Positions 18,978 to 27,276 of a stretch of DNA of 64,000 bases are shown piece after piece. Under the pieces are notes generated by a model. That model was given only the letters and a program-made list of their open reading frames with translations. It did not search any database and was not told the DNA's origin. The position numbers were made by a program, and so were the translations under genes. The DNA lies in contig NZ_CP071860.1 in assembly GCF_023716665.1 (NCBI RefSeq), positions 496,001 to 560,000 on the forward strand, in the 5' to 3' direction. Positions within the stretch are counted from its first letter, which is position 1; every line of letters starts with the position of its first letter. This DNA comes from Vibrio sp. SCSIO 43135. Its GTDB lineage: Bacteria > Pseudomonadota > Gammaproteobacteria > Enterobacterales > Vibrionaceae.

Positions 18978-19331
18978 ATGCCTCGCGTAAAACGTGGTGT
19001 ACAAGCTCGTGCACGTCATAAGAAAGTTCTAAAACAAGCTAAAGGTTACTAAGGAGCACGTTCACGTGTTTACCGCGTAGCTTTCCAAGCAGTTACTAAA
19101 GCTGGTCAATACGCTTACCGTGACCGTCGCAACAAGAAACGTCAATTCCGTCAACTATGGATTGCACGTATCAACGCTGCATCTCGTCAAAATGGTCTAT
19201 CTTACAGCCGTTTCATCAACGGTCTTAAGAAAGCATCTATCGAGATCGATCGTAAGATTCTTGCTGATATCGCGGTATTCGACAAAGCTGCATTCGCAGT
19301 TCTAGTTGAAAAAGCGAAAGCTGCTCTTTAA
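18978..19331 (+). pseudogene. rplT: 50S ribosomal protein L20 gene with in-frame TAA at codon 25
   Basis: The frame encodes a perfectly recognisable 117-aa L20 (MPRVKRGVQARARHKK... to ...VEKAKAAL), which organises 23S rRNA early in 50S assembly and represses rpmI-rplT. At 19050-19052 the codon is TAA where L20 homologues have Tyr (KGYYGARS): a single C-to-A change from TAC gives the stop. Everything downstream stays in frame and conserved, so there is no other damage. No in-frame ATG, GTG or TTG restart is visible near the stop; a GTG 9 nt after AAGGAG at 19051-19056 is out of frame and stops at once. A GGAG site at 18967-18970 supports the start at 18978. A sequencing or assembly error is the simplest explanation; otherwise suppression would be needed. 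Confidence 0.9.
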
Positions 19332-19353
19332 TTAGCAGTTTGAAGGTTAAGAG

Positions 19354-19380
19354 AAAGGAGAGCTTCGGCTCTCCTTTTTT
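19354..19380 (+). terminator. Terminator of the thrS-rplT operon
   Basis: A stem AAAGGAGAGC / GCTCTCCTTT with a TTCG tetraloop and T6 tail, 22 bp after the rplT stop. Confidence 0.92.
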
Positions 19381-19394
19381 ATTGCCTGCTTCCT

Positions 19395-19465
19395 ATACCC
19401 AAATGATTTCAGGTTACGATTTAACACACCAAGTTACTCTTGGTTGAGCGAAGTTATTTGGGTAT
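19395..19465. repeat. 71-bp intergenic element with inverted ends
   Basis: The ends ATACCCAAATGATTTC and, inverted, ATACCCAAATAACTTC match at 14 of 16 positions. The motif TACCCAAATGAnTT recurs at about 59427-59440 and resembles short repeats common between Vibrio genes. No coding capacity. Confidence 0.6.
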
Positions 19466-19503
19466 GGCTGGTGACAATCTCAATTGATGCGCATAAACAA
19501 AAA

Positions 19504-19528
19504 AAGCCCGCTGACTATCAGCGGGCTT
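19504..19528 (-). terminator. Terminator of the symporter operon
   Basis: A stem AAGCCCGCTGA / TCAGCGGGCTT, 31 bp beyond the symporter stop; the minus-strand tail is T-rich. Confidence 0.85.
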
Positions 19529-19558
19529 AATTATTTGGAGTTATTGCAGCTCTAGCAG

Positions 19559-21304
19559 TTACAAGCTTTGGGTTTCAACATTGTCTGTTCGAGAGCGGAG
19601 CTTATTACCAAACAGAGAGTAAACAGCGTACCCGGCAATGCTTAACGCGACAAGAATAGAGCAACCACGCACAAAATTAATCAGCATTGGAGCGTTGTCG
19701 GTGAATGCATTGATTCCCCACAGGAATATAAGAGAGAACACAAACATCACTAATAGGCCGTAGCAAGGTGCATCAATCTTACCAGGGATAACGTACCAGC
19801 CATCTTGTTTCACTGGCTTGTTTAATCGAGCGTACTCAGCTTGTTGACCTTTGATGGTATATAAGTGCATTTCTTCCTGTTTACCTGTCAGCAGTAGGCT
19901 CGCTGCATAAGCAACAACAGCATTGACCACCACACCAATAACACAGTACCAAGGCCAAGCGATGTCTGTTGCGACTGCGACGTACCAGATAGCGACAAAG
20001 CTCGCTGCGACACCAATTAATAGCCCTTTCTCTGTAATGTGCTTGGAGTAGAAGCCCAGCACAAACATACAGAAACTTGCACCAACAAAGTAAGAACCTG
20101 CTTTACTTAGTACTTCAAGTACCGAGCCTGTACTCGTCGCGAACATCAATGCAGGAATGATAACCAAAATAGCCCAGCCAACTGTGAAGAAGCGTGAAGC
20201 TTTCAAGTAATGTTCTTCAGATTCGTTCTTCTTGTAGAAGCGTTTGTAGAAGTCGGCAACCGATACTGTAGCCATAGAGTTAAATGCTGAATCTAAGCTC
20301 GACATACTTGCTGCCAGAATTGCCGCAGCGATGATTCCCATGAGGCCTGGCATGCCATATTCACTGGCGTAGTGAAGAATAATAGTGTTGCCGTTTTCGA
20401 ATTCTTGACCATCGTAGTAAGCGTTGAATAACACGCCCAATAGAATGAATACGAAGTAGATGAAGAAAGCGACGTAACCCATCATCAGCATTGCTTTTTT
20501 CGCGTCGCCCATGCTTTTTGCAGCCATACAACGTTGCACCATCATCTGGCTACCACCGTATACTGTCGTGTGGAACATCGTCATAGCAATAACACCAGCC
20601 CAAACGGTTGTTACTTGGCTCAAGTCCATGCTGGTTTGCAGTGAGTCCGTCATTCCCTTAGCTTTAAGTTCGGCCATCACTTCAGTCATTGGTGCAGGCA
20701 TGCCATTCCATACCGCTTCAATGATGATGAATGCACCGATGAACAAGATGACCGCTTGGATGACGTCTGTCCAGATAACCGCTGCAATCCCACCCATAAC
20801 GGTATAAACCAGCGCAATGGCGGTCACGATCATGATGCAGTACACCACGTCTATCCCTGTAATGAACTCAAGTATCATAGCGGTCGCGTACAGCACTGCA
20901 GCTGAGCTCAAAGCTTGTTTGATGAGGAAGATAAAAGATAGAGTAACGCGAGATGCTTTACCAAATCGTCTCTCTTGATATTCGTATATTGAGGTGAGGC
21001 CATTGTTGTAGAAAAACGGCATGAACACAGCAACAATGAAAAAGATCACAAGAGGGTAGTTCAGGTGAATGGCGATCACCGATAGCCCTTCTTTGTATGA
21101 CCAAGCAGGCCCGCCTAAGAAAGACATTGCGCTTACGTATGTACATACCACAGAGATACCGATTGCCCACCATGGAATGTTTTTGTCACCTAAAGCGAAC
21201 TGATTCGCCGAGGTGACTTTTTTACCCACTACGGCACCGAGTACCAAAGTGAGAACGATGTAGACACCGAGTATCGTCCAGTTAAGCGTTCCAAACTCAT
21301 GCAT
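19559..21304 (-). CDS. Sodium/solute symporter (SSS family)
   Basis: A 581-aa inner-membrane transporter with about 13-14 hydrophobic segments, of the SSS (SLC5-like) family that couples solute uptake to Na+. Family landmarks are the N-terminal SANQFALGDKNIPWWAIGIS, YVSAMSFLGGPAWSYKEG and the ILAASMSSLDSAFNSMATV stretch, where SSLDS is the conserved Na+-site region. The start overlaps the upstream SnoaL gene stop by 8 nt, so it is the last gene of that arm and the probable importer of the locus substrate. The substrate cannot be read from sequence; SSS members carry sugars, acids, amino acids and osmolytes. Confidence 0.9.
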   Translation of the reverse strand: MHEFGTLNWTILGVYIVLTLVLGAVVGKKVTSANQFALGDKNIPWWAIGISVVCTYVSAMSFLGGPAWSYKEGLSVIAIHLNYPLVIFFIVAVFMPFFYNNGLTSIYEYQERRFGKASRVTLSFIFLIKQALSSAAVLYATAMILEFITGIDVVYCIMIVTAIALVYTVMGGIAAVIWTDVIQAVILFIGAFIIIEAVWNGMPAPMTEVMAELKAKGMTDSLQTSMDLSQVTTVWAGVIAMTMFHTTVYGGSQMMVQRCMAAKSMGDAKKAMLMMGYVAFFIYFVFILLGVLFNAYYDGQEFENGNTIILHYASEYGMPGLMGIIAAAILAASMSSLDSAFNSMATVSVADFYKRFYKKNESEEHYLKASRFFTVGWAILVIIPALMFATSTGSVLEVLSKAGSYFVGASFCMFVLGFYSKHITEKGLLIGVAASFVAIWYVAVATDIAWPWYCVIGVVVNAVVAYAASLLLTGKQEEMHLYTIKGQQAEYARLNKPVKQDGWYVIPGKIDAPCYGLLVMFVFSLIFLWGINAFTDNAPMLINFVRGCSILVALSIAGYAVYSLFGNKLRSRTDNVETQSL

Positions 21305-22292
21305 AATTAGGTCCTTCTAATTGTTCTTTCATTTGGCCGAATACGTCATAACCGAGTTGAAGCAGAATATGTACGATATCTATCGCTACCCAGTTTTCTT
21401 TCAGCAAGTTACCTTCACGTCGCCAGATATCCATAACGCGAAGCTCAATATTCTTTCCTGTTGGAGCAAGCCCTAACCAACCACTGTGGCCTGTGTGAGT
21501 GCCGTGCATGTGTGGCCAACCACCAGTGGATACGTAGTCATTTTGAGCCAAAAAATTGAGCTCAATATCGACACCTCGATCTGGGAATGCGAACACGAAT
21601 GGCGCCTGGTGATGATTACGGAAACCTTTGATACCACGAGTGGTTCCGATGCCAGCTGGGCCGTACCACATAAAGTCGCGGTGCCAGTAATTCTCAAGAT
21701 CCATAGAGTAAAGATCTTTACCATCGAAGCGGCCTAAACAGGACAGCATGTCATGGACAAGTTGGCCACTTTGTTCACTGTGTTGAGCACATATCTCTCC
21801 GTTTTGAATGCCATCGAATGTCGCTGGTGCTGGTACCAACCCGTCGTGTCCTAGACTACGGCGAAGTGGATTAGAACCGGCTTGGTTCATAGCATCGATG
21901 AAATCAGGAATCATATACGATTCAGTGATTTGGTTGCTCTCTACACAAACCATTTCGGTGTATCGCAAGTAAAGGGTTTTTCCTGTCGCTGGGATACCGA
22001 ACAGAGGCTTTTCAAATGTCCCTACAAAATAACCTGTCGAGTTGTACCAAGTGCGGCCTTCAAACTCGCCATTCATTACAATCATTGGGCGACGTTCTAC
22101 ATCAGGCAAAGCAGCAGCTAATGGTGCTAGGAATTCAGAGTTTGTTGATTCTGGCCCATTCAAGTCGTTGATTGGATGGGCAACACACCATTTCACATCT
22201 GGATTGAGGGCTTCATTCGCGATGTTCGCTTGCTCGCTAGCTGGGGCTTGGAAATAGGATTGGTAAAACTGCTCGATGATGTTAAGTGACAT
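21297..22292 (-). CDS. Tandem SnoaL-like (NTF2-fold) protein, copy 1
   Basis: A 331-aa protein with two SnoaL-like domains in a row, at about 5-135 and 185-320. SnoaL domains are NTF2-fold alpha+beta barrels that act as polyketide cyclases, hydratases or dehydratases. The second domain shows the usual pattern: HRDFMWYGPAGIGTTRGIKGF, PDRGVDIELNFLAQNDYVSTGGWPHMHGTHTGH, and ENWVAIDIVHILLQLG. The acidic and histidine residues in these stretches would line the pocket. It overlaps the symporter by 8 nt and lies 51 bp after the second SnoaL gene. The reaction is unknown. Confidence 0.82.
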   Translation of the reverse strand: MSLNIIEQFYQSYFQAPASEQANIANEALNPDVKWCVAHPINDLNGPESTNSEFLAPLAAALPDVERRPMIVMNGEFEGRTWYNSTGYFVGTFEKPLFGIPATGKTLYLRYTEMVCVESNQITESYMIPDFIDAMNQAGSNPLRRSLGHDGLVPAPATFDGIQNGEICAQHSEQSGQLVHDMLSCLGRFDGKDLYSMDLENYWHRDFMWYGPAGIGTTRGIKGFRNHHQAPFVFAFPDRGVDIELNFLAQNDYVSTGGWPHMHGTHTGHSGWLGLAPTGKNIELRVMDIWRREGNLLKENWVAIDIVHILLQLGYDVFGQMKEQLEGPNYA

Positions 22293-22343
22293 TGTGTTTC
22301 CTTACTGTTCGTTAAATTGTAGAGCGGGTGGTGTGGCTTGTTG

Positions 22344-23318
22344 TTAGCCTTTCTGTAGTAGGATTTGTTTCCAGATTGCTGTCTCGTCGATAAGCGTAAA
22401 CTCGCGGCGCAGCCCCCACGGGCCAAACTCAGCGTGGCTTATTCCCATAATGTGGACTTCTTTACCTGTTGGTTGGCCAAATGCGCCGTAACCTTCGTGC
22501 TTACCTTGCAGTGACCAGCGGATTGCAGCGCGCGGAGACATCATTGGGTCGTCGCGACCTATGCGATGATGCACAGTGAATTTTGCATTAGGGAATGAGG
22601 AGCGCAGCGATATCCAGAAATGATCGATCTCATGATGTGAAAGCGCGGTGCGTCCTCCAGCATATTCGCCAATACATGCACGATCGTATTCTTTTGGAAT
22701 AACGGAAAACTCTGCGTTCATGATGCTGTTCAAGATTGATTCATAACGCTGACCATATTCGTCATCGTTACCAACTCCTAGGTAAGGGCCTTGAACATCG
22801 CACTCAGGAGTAAATGGAAACTTACTGTTTTCTACACCACCTTCAAATTCGATCTGGTTACGTGCAAATTGTTCCGAGGTCATGCCCAGTTGCTTGGCGA
22901 TATCGGCTTGGTCGCGGATGAGCCACTCATCGTTAATTTGATTATTGATTGCATGGCAGTCGGCAATGATGCGAAAACGCAGCTTCGTGTTGGTTGCTTT
23001 GCCATAGAAACCATCAATGCTGTGTGTTGCAGTTGAAATGATTCGGTGTGAAGACAGCATACCTTGCTCTGGTGAGCCAGACCAAATGACATCCTCGCCA
23101 AACAAAGTGCGATCTGGAAACTCTGCAAGTGTTGCCATGGTCGCGCTGATCACCCCTTCGTTACCCTGAGCGATGGATAGAGGTGTGCGAACAACAATAT
23201 CCGGCGAGTAGTAGTGCTCTAGCGTATGTAAACCACGGTCTTCCCAAATTTCTTTGGTGATACCGATAATGTAGTCTGGGAAATCACGCCATTTTTCATC
23301 AAAGCCAGCCATGGCCAT
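22344..23318 (-). CDS. Tandem SnoaL-like (NTF2-fold) protein, copy 2
   Basis: A 324-aa protein with two SnoaL-like domains (about 15-145 and 180-315). The first contains EHYYSPDIVVRTPLSIAQGNEG and DEWLIRDQADIAKQLGM; the second contains FTVHHRIGRDDPMMSPRAAIRWSLQGKHEG. It is clearly a distant relative of the next gene, so together they carry four NTF2 domains. It is the first gene of the leftward arm. An AGGAGGT site stands before the ATG at 23318. A LacI-type operator lies 41 bp upstream at 23359-23372. Confidence 0.82.
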   Translation of the reverse strand: MAMAGFDEKWRDFPDYIIGITKEIWEDRGLHTLEHYYSPDIVVRTPLSIAQGNEGVISATMATLAEFPDRTLFGEDVIWSGSPEQGMLSSHRIISTATHSIDGFYGKATNTKLRFRIIADCHAINNQINDEWLIRDQADIAKQLGMTSEQFARNQIEFEGGVENSKFPFTPECDVQGPYLGVGNDDEYGQRYESILNSIMNAEFSVIPKEYDRACIGEYAGGRTALSHHEIDHFWISLRSSFPNAKFTVHHRIGRDDPMMSPRAAIRWSLQGKHEGYGAFGQPTGKEVHIMGISHAEFGPWGLRREFTLIDETAIWKQILLQKG

Positions 23319-23358
23319 AACCTACCTCCTGATCAGATTGTTCAATTCTTGTTTGTTT

Positions 23359-23372
23359 TGATTACGTATCCA
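23359..23372 (-). promoter_or_regulatory. LacI-type operator, leftward arm
   Basis: TGATTACGTATCCA is an imperfect palindrome around a central CG (TGnnTACGTAnnCA), the usual form for LacI-family operators. It matches the site at 25920-25933 in 11 of 14 bases. Placement 41 bp before the first gene suggests repression by the neighbouring LacI protein. Confidence 0.65.
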
Positions 23373-23736
23373 AAATGAAGTTATGTTGCAATATTGTCAA
23401 CAGTAAGTTTTCTTGATGTTTTAATATCGTGCTTAAGATCAGATTTTTAACATCTGTTTGAAAAACACCCAGAGTAATTACGCTAATCGATTTGAACGCG
23501 AGTAGATCAGAGAGGTTATTCCCCTTTAAGTACTTGTTTGTATGAGTGATATAGATAAGGGAAACAAAGGGCTTGGTGAATGGGTTTCGACGCAAGATAT
23601 GCGTTTGAATGGCATGGACTCAGACCAAATAGACCGCTAGTGGACGTTTAGTTTCCTAAACGGTGATCTTGTTTCAATCCCTATTGCATACGAATTCAAT
23701 GGTTTTCAGCGGTCGTTTGTGGCGGTGAAATTGAGA
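23373..23736. other. Intergenic region between leftward arm and regulator
   Basis: A 364-bp spacer. It holds a possible 32-codon plus-strand frame (ATG 23542 to TAG 23640) without a convincing ribosome binding site, which I do not call as a gene. The rest is AT-rich promoter sequence for the leftward arm. Confidence 0.4.
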
Positions 23737-23764
23737 AAAGCCTCGCGTTGGATGCGAGGCTTTA
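23737..23764 (-). terminator. Terminator after the LacI-family regulator gene
   Basis: A stem AAAGCCTCGC / GCGAGGCTTT with loop GTTGGAT, 68 bp beyond the lacI-type stop. Confidence 0.85.
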
Positions 23765-23831
23765 TTGAGTCAGTACGGTGATTGTGAGCTTAGACTTATG
23801 CCTTTAATGGAACGAGTTCTCTTAGCTAACG

Positions 23832-24836
23832 TTAATTTCGAGCGGTGCTGCCACGTTCGATTAGCGTTCCTTTCTCAAGGAGATACTCTCCAGAAGCATC
23901 GACGTTGTCGTTAATCCGCCTCATCAAGTCTTCCACGGTGCGACGAACAATATCGTCTATAGGTTGTGCAACTGTGGTTAGGTCGTAGCTTGGCCAACTC
24001 GACATCGGGATGTTATCGACGCCCATGATCGCATAGTCGCTAGGAATGGAAGCGCCGCTTAGGCGTAATCCATCCATAAGCCCGAGTGCGATAATGTCAT
24101 TAGCGCAAAATATCGCTTCAGGTCTCACTGAGTGGGCGAGCACTTCCTTTGCCGCTTCCATACCAGCATCGAAGCTGTATTTAGACTGAATAAAGACAGG
24201 TGTGGGTACATCAAGCGCTTTTAGCTTGGATGAAAAACCTAGCCAACGTTCTTCACTGGTCATCGAACCGGAATCACCACTAATATACGCCAACTGTTGA
24301 TATCCCTTACTAACCAAGTATTCAGCTGCTTCTTCGCCTGCTAAACGGTTATCAATTCCGGTCGCATTTGCATTGATTCCTTTGGTGTAACGGTTGATGA
24401 CGCTTAAGTGCACACCAAACTTTTCACATTGGGCAAACGCGCGCGAAGTCAATCGACTGGTTGCGATGACCAAGCCGTCCACTTGATACTCAATTGCGCG
24501 GGAAATAGCTAAATCAAGGTCGCCTTTGTCAATAGGGCAAAGCACCACTTGACCACCGCGGCGTTGGATCTCCATTGCCAATGCTCGCGATTGAAGATCG
24601 TACATCGGGTTAGACTCACTATCGAGTGCAATAGCTATTAGGCCGGAGCGATTAGAGATTAAGCTACGGGCGATGGCATTGGGCGTGTAGCCGAGCTTTG
24701 CTGCAGCATCCATGACCATTTTTCGTTTTTTCTCGCTAATGCTAGCGGTTGGGCTAAAAGCTCTTGATACGGTCGACTGAGAGACGCCGAGCATCTTGGC
24801 GACGTCTATCGAAGTTACTTTCGCTTTAATAGTCAT
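23832..24836 (-). CDS. LacI-family regulator of the catabolic locus
   Basis: A 334-aa LacI/GalR regulator. The helix-turn-helix is SIDVAKMLGVSQSTVSRAFSPTASISEKKRK, then a hinge (LGYTPNAIARSL) and a ligand-binding domain with EAIFCANDIIALGLMDGLRLSG. It sits between the two arms and shares strand with the aldolase gene, 106 bp downstream of it. The two near-identical CG-centred palindromes at 23359 and 25920 are its likely operators. The inducer is presumably the substrate or an intermediate; this is inferred. Confidence 0.9.
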   Translation of the reverse strand: MTIKAKVTSIDVAKMLGVSQSTVSRAFSPTASISEKKRKMVMDAAAKLGYTPNAIARSLISNRSGLIAIALDSESNPMYDLQSRALAMEIQRRGGQVVLCPIDKGDLDLAISRAIEYQVDGLVIATSRLTSRAFAQCEKFGVHLSVINRYTKGINANATGIDNRLAGEEAAEYLVSKGYQQLAYISGDSGSMTSEERWLGFSSKLKALDVPTPVFIQSKYSFDAGMEAAKEVLAHSVRPEAIFCANDIIALGLMDGLRLSGASIPSDYAIMGVDNIPMSSWPSYDLTTVAQPIDDIVRRTVEDLMRRINDNVDASGEYLLEKGTLIERGSTARN

Positions 24837-24942
24837 ACTCCTTGTGTGGGGTATTTGCCCCTTTAGTTAGCCTGAGTGTATGGGCTAGGGGAATTCTCTG
24901 TCTAGAGTTGACGATTGATAGCGTTTAACTATCGGAGAAAAC

Positions 24943-25692
24943 TCAGGAATTCATCACATTTCTTTCTTGTCGGAAACCATCAATGATCATTTTGTGTTCA
25001 GAGCCTACACAAAAAAAGCTTACTCCGATCTCGCCCCAGTCTTTGGCTTGTTGCGCTGTTGCGACAAACATTCCGACCGGCTTATCGTGTTTTTGGGCCG
25101 CCTCGATGATTTTGATGCTCGCTTGACGAACTTTTTCATCGTTCACACTCGTTGCGCCATAAGCAACCGTAAGATCTACTTGCCCGATGAATAGGGCATC
25201 AATTCCTTCTACACCCGCTATAGCGTCTACATTTTCGACCCCTTCTGGGTCTTCAATTTGTGCAATCACTACTGTACTCGAAGCGCTATCTGCGAGGTGC
25301 TGAGCCATTGGTTTTGTGGCGTAGTTTGCCGCTCTACTTGAGCCAGCATAACCGCGCCCGCCTTCTCCGTAGTGGCACATTCTAGCGATGGTTTGAGCTT
25401 GTTGCTTTGTACAAACATGTGGAATCTGAACACCGGTAGCTCCACAGTCTAGCGCATTCAAAATGGTGGATGGTGCACTGTCTTGAACCCTAACTAAGCA
25501 AGGTAGTTGGTTGGCGCGCGCAGCGAGTATGCAGGCATCCAAAGAGGTTCTGTCGAACGGGGCATGCTCGGCATCCAAAATGATAAAAGGAAGCTCTGCA
25601 AGCGACAGCACCTCAACGATATGTGGATGCGGTGTTTTGACAAAGGTGCCTAGAAGCGAAGTTTGAGAGAGCGTAGATTTGAAGTTGTGCAT
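24943..25692 (-). CDS. HpcH/HpaI-family aldolase
   Basis: A 249-aa class II (metal-dependent) aldolase of the HpcH/HpaI family, which splits 4-hydroxy-2-oxo acids to pyruvate plus an aldehyde. Landmarks are LDAEHAPFD near residue 40, the GGRGYAGSSRAANY loop, and VIAQIEDPEGVENVDAIAGVEGIDALFIGQVDL with the metal-binding Glu and Asp. Two small departures stand out: IED for the usual IET and GQVDL for GPxDL. The start at 25692 has a CGGAGAT site; the longer frame to 25731 has none. It probably cleaves the last intermediate of the locus pathway. Confidence 0.87.
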   Translation of the reverse strand: MHNFKSTLSQTSLLGTFVKTPHPHIVEVLSLAELPFIILDAEHAPFDRTSLDACILAARANQLPCLVRVQDSAPSTILNALDCGATGVQIPHVCTKQQAQTIARMCHYGEGGRGYAGSSRAANYATKPMAQHLADSASSTVVIAQIEDPEGVENVDAIAGVEGIDALFIGQVDLTVAYGATSVNDEKVRQASIKIIEAAQKHDKPVGMFVATAQQAKDWGEIGVSFFCVGSEHKMIIDGFRQERNVMNS

Positions 25693-25982
25693 AAGAATAT
25701 CTCCGTTGCAAAGGTATGCAAAAATTAACATGGATAAATGTAAATATTCAGTAAAAATAGTGTGATCAAAATATCATAATTGACCATTAAACCACCTTGT
25801 CTAGGATGGTTATCGCCTTTCAATTGAATTTTTATCAAATTAAAACAAGTAGTTAGGTGGCTTGGTGGTCGATGGCACTTCTATCTTGAAAGATGTTGAT
25901 TTTATGTTTAGTCTGGTTTTGCATTCGTATCCAAAAGTAAAAACTAACAACCGTCAGACTCAACCCTCAAGGAGAAAATCGT
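25693..25982. promoter_or_regulatory. Divergent promoter region of the catabolic locus
   Basis: A 290-bp spacer between aldolase (minus) and HisD-like gene (plus). It holds the operator at 25920-25933. A weaker 14-mer TGCAAAGGTATGCA at 25707-25720 has the same TG...CA ends but overlaps the aldolase ribosome binding site. An AAGGAG site at 25970-25975 serves the HisD-like gene. Confidence 0.5.
25920..25933 (+). promoter_or_regulatory. LacI-type operator, rightward arm
   Basis: TGCATTCGTATCCA has a central CG and TG/CA ends. It shares CGTATCCA plus the flanking TG with the site at 23359-23372, and both are followed by AAAA. It lies 50 bp before the HisD-like start. Confidence 0.65.
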
Positions 25983-27275
25983 ATGGCACGTATTCTGAAG
26001 AATGGAATCACCGAAGAAGTTTCAGCATCAAATGACGCCAAAGTTCGTCAAATCGTTGAAGACATTCTTTCTAACATTGAATCGAAAGGTGATAGCGCTG
26101 TCCGCGAGCTTTCAGAAAAATTCGATAACTGGTCTCCAGAGCAGTTTCGACTCACTCAAGACCAGATTCAGGCATGTGTTGATGCGCTAGATGAATCTAC
26201 TCGTCACGATATCGAATTCGCTCAAGAGCAAGTACGCAACTTTGCTCAGATCCAGCGTGACTCAATGAAAGACGTAGAAGTAGAAACCATGCCGGGTGTG
26301 GTATTGGGCCATAAGAATATTCCGGTAAACAGCGTGGGCTGTTACATTCCTGGCGGGAAGTATCCATTGGTTGCTTCTGCACATATGAGTGTGCTGACTG
26401 CAAAAGTGGCGGGTGTTAAACGTGTCATTGCGTGTGCACCTCCTTTCAACGGTCAACCAAACGTTGCGATTGTGGCTGCAATGGCTTTGGCCGGTGCGGA
26501 CGAAATCTATTGTTTCGGCGGAGTTCAGGCGGTAGGTGCAATGGCTCTTGGTACTGAAACAATCGCGCCTGTCGATATGATTGTTGGCCCAGGTAACGCG
26601 TTTGTGGCTGAAGCTAAACGTCAGTTATTTGGCCGCGTAGGTATTGACCTATTTGCGGGCCCAACTGAAACACTCGTTATCGCAGACGAGCAAGGCTGCG
26701 ATCCTGAACTGGCAGCAGCCGACTTGCTTGGTCAAGCCGAGCATGGTTACAACTCCCCAGCAGTCCTTCTAACCAACAGCGAAAAGTTCGCCCAAGAAAC
26801 AATCAAAGAAGTGGAACGTCAACTAACGATTTTGCCGACTGCTGAGGTTGCAGGTAAGGCATGGGCTGACTACGGGCAAGTGATCGTGTGTGATAGCTAT
26901 GAAGAAATGGTAGAAGTTGCGGACGACATTGCGTCTGAGCACGTGCAGGTCATGACTGAAGATCCAAAGTACTTCCTAGATAACATGACGAATTACGGTG
27001 CGCTATTCCTAGGGCGTGAAACGAACGTTTCTTACGGCGACAAATGTATTGGTACTAACCATACCCTTCCGACAAAGAAAGCAGCTCGCTACACCGGTGG
27101 CCTTTGGGTTGGAAAATTCATTAAGACTTGTACCTACCAACGTGTGACTGAATCGGCTTCGCTGAAAGTCGGCGAGTACTGTTCACGTCTATGTGCACTT
27201 GAAGGTTTTGCTGGGCATAAGGAGCAAGCCGATATTCGAGTTCGTCGTTACAAAGGCAAAGTAGAAGAGGCGTAA
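25983..27275 (+). CDS. HisD-fold alcohol dehydrogenase (HpsN-like)
   Basis: A 430-aa NAD-dependent enzyme of the histidinol dehydrogenase family, which oxidises a primary alcohol through the aldehyde to the acid in two steps. All zinc ligands of HisD are kept: Q251 and H254 ([11 protein letters not shown]), D353 ([10 protein letters not shown]) and H412 (FAGHKEQ). The catalytic pair E319-H320 (ASEHVQ) is also present. It is not in a his operon but heads a catabolic operon. The [13 protein letters not shown] stretch looks like the sulfopropanediol dehydrogenase (HpsN) branch rather than biosynthetic HisD, but I cannot separate substrates by eye. SuyAB sulfolactate lyase genes are not in the window. 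The SDR follows after 1 bp. Confidence 0.88.
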   Translation: MARILKNGITEEVSASNDAKVRQIVEDILSNIESKGDSAVRELSEKFDNWSPEQFRLTQDQIQACVDALDESTRHDIEFAQEQVRNFAQIQRDSMKDVEVETMPGVVLGHKNIPVNSVGCYIPGGKYPLVASAHMSVLTAKVAGVKRVIACAPPFNGQPNVAIVAAMALAGADEIYCFGGVQAVGAMALGTETIAPVDMIVGPGNAFVAEAKRQLFGRVGIDLFAGPTETLVIADEQGCDPELAAADLLGQAEHGYNSPAVLLTNSEKFAQETIKEVERQLTILPTAEVAGKAWADYGQVIVCDSYEEMVEVADDIASEHVQVMTEDPKYFLDNMTNYGALFLGRETNVSYGDKCIGTNHTLPTKKAARYTGGLWVGKFIKTCTYQRVTESASLKVGEYCSRLCALEGFAGHKEQADIRVRRYKGKVEEA

Positions 27276-27276
27276 T

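Noticed and set aside
23362..23595. 77-codon minus-strand frame upstream of the SnoaL arm
   Set aside because: It covers the promoter and operator region and has no start signal; composition is not protein-like.
23542..23640. 32-codon plus-strand frame near the regulator
   Set aside because: No good ribosome binding site and no known match; kept only as a note in the intergenic entry.
25707..25720. TGCAAAGGTATGCA as a third LacI operator
   Set aside because: It matches the two good sites only partly and overlaps the aldolase ribosome binding site; evidence too thin for its own entry.
25983..27275. Biosynthetic hisD of the histidine operon
   Set aside because: No other his genes adjoin it; the neighbours are an SDR, bicupin, hydrolase, aldolase and LacI regulator, so a catabolic role fits better.
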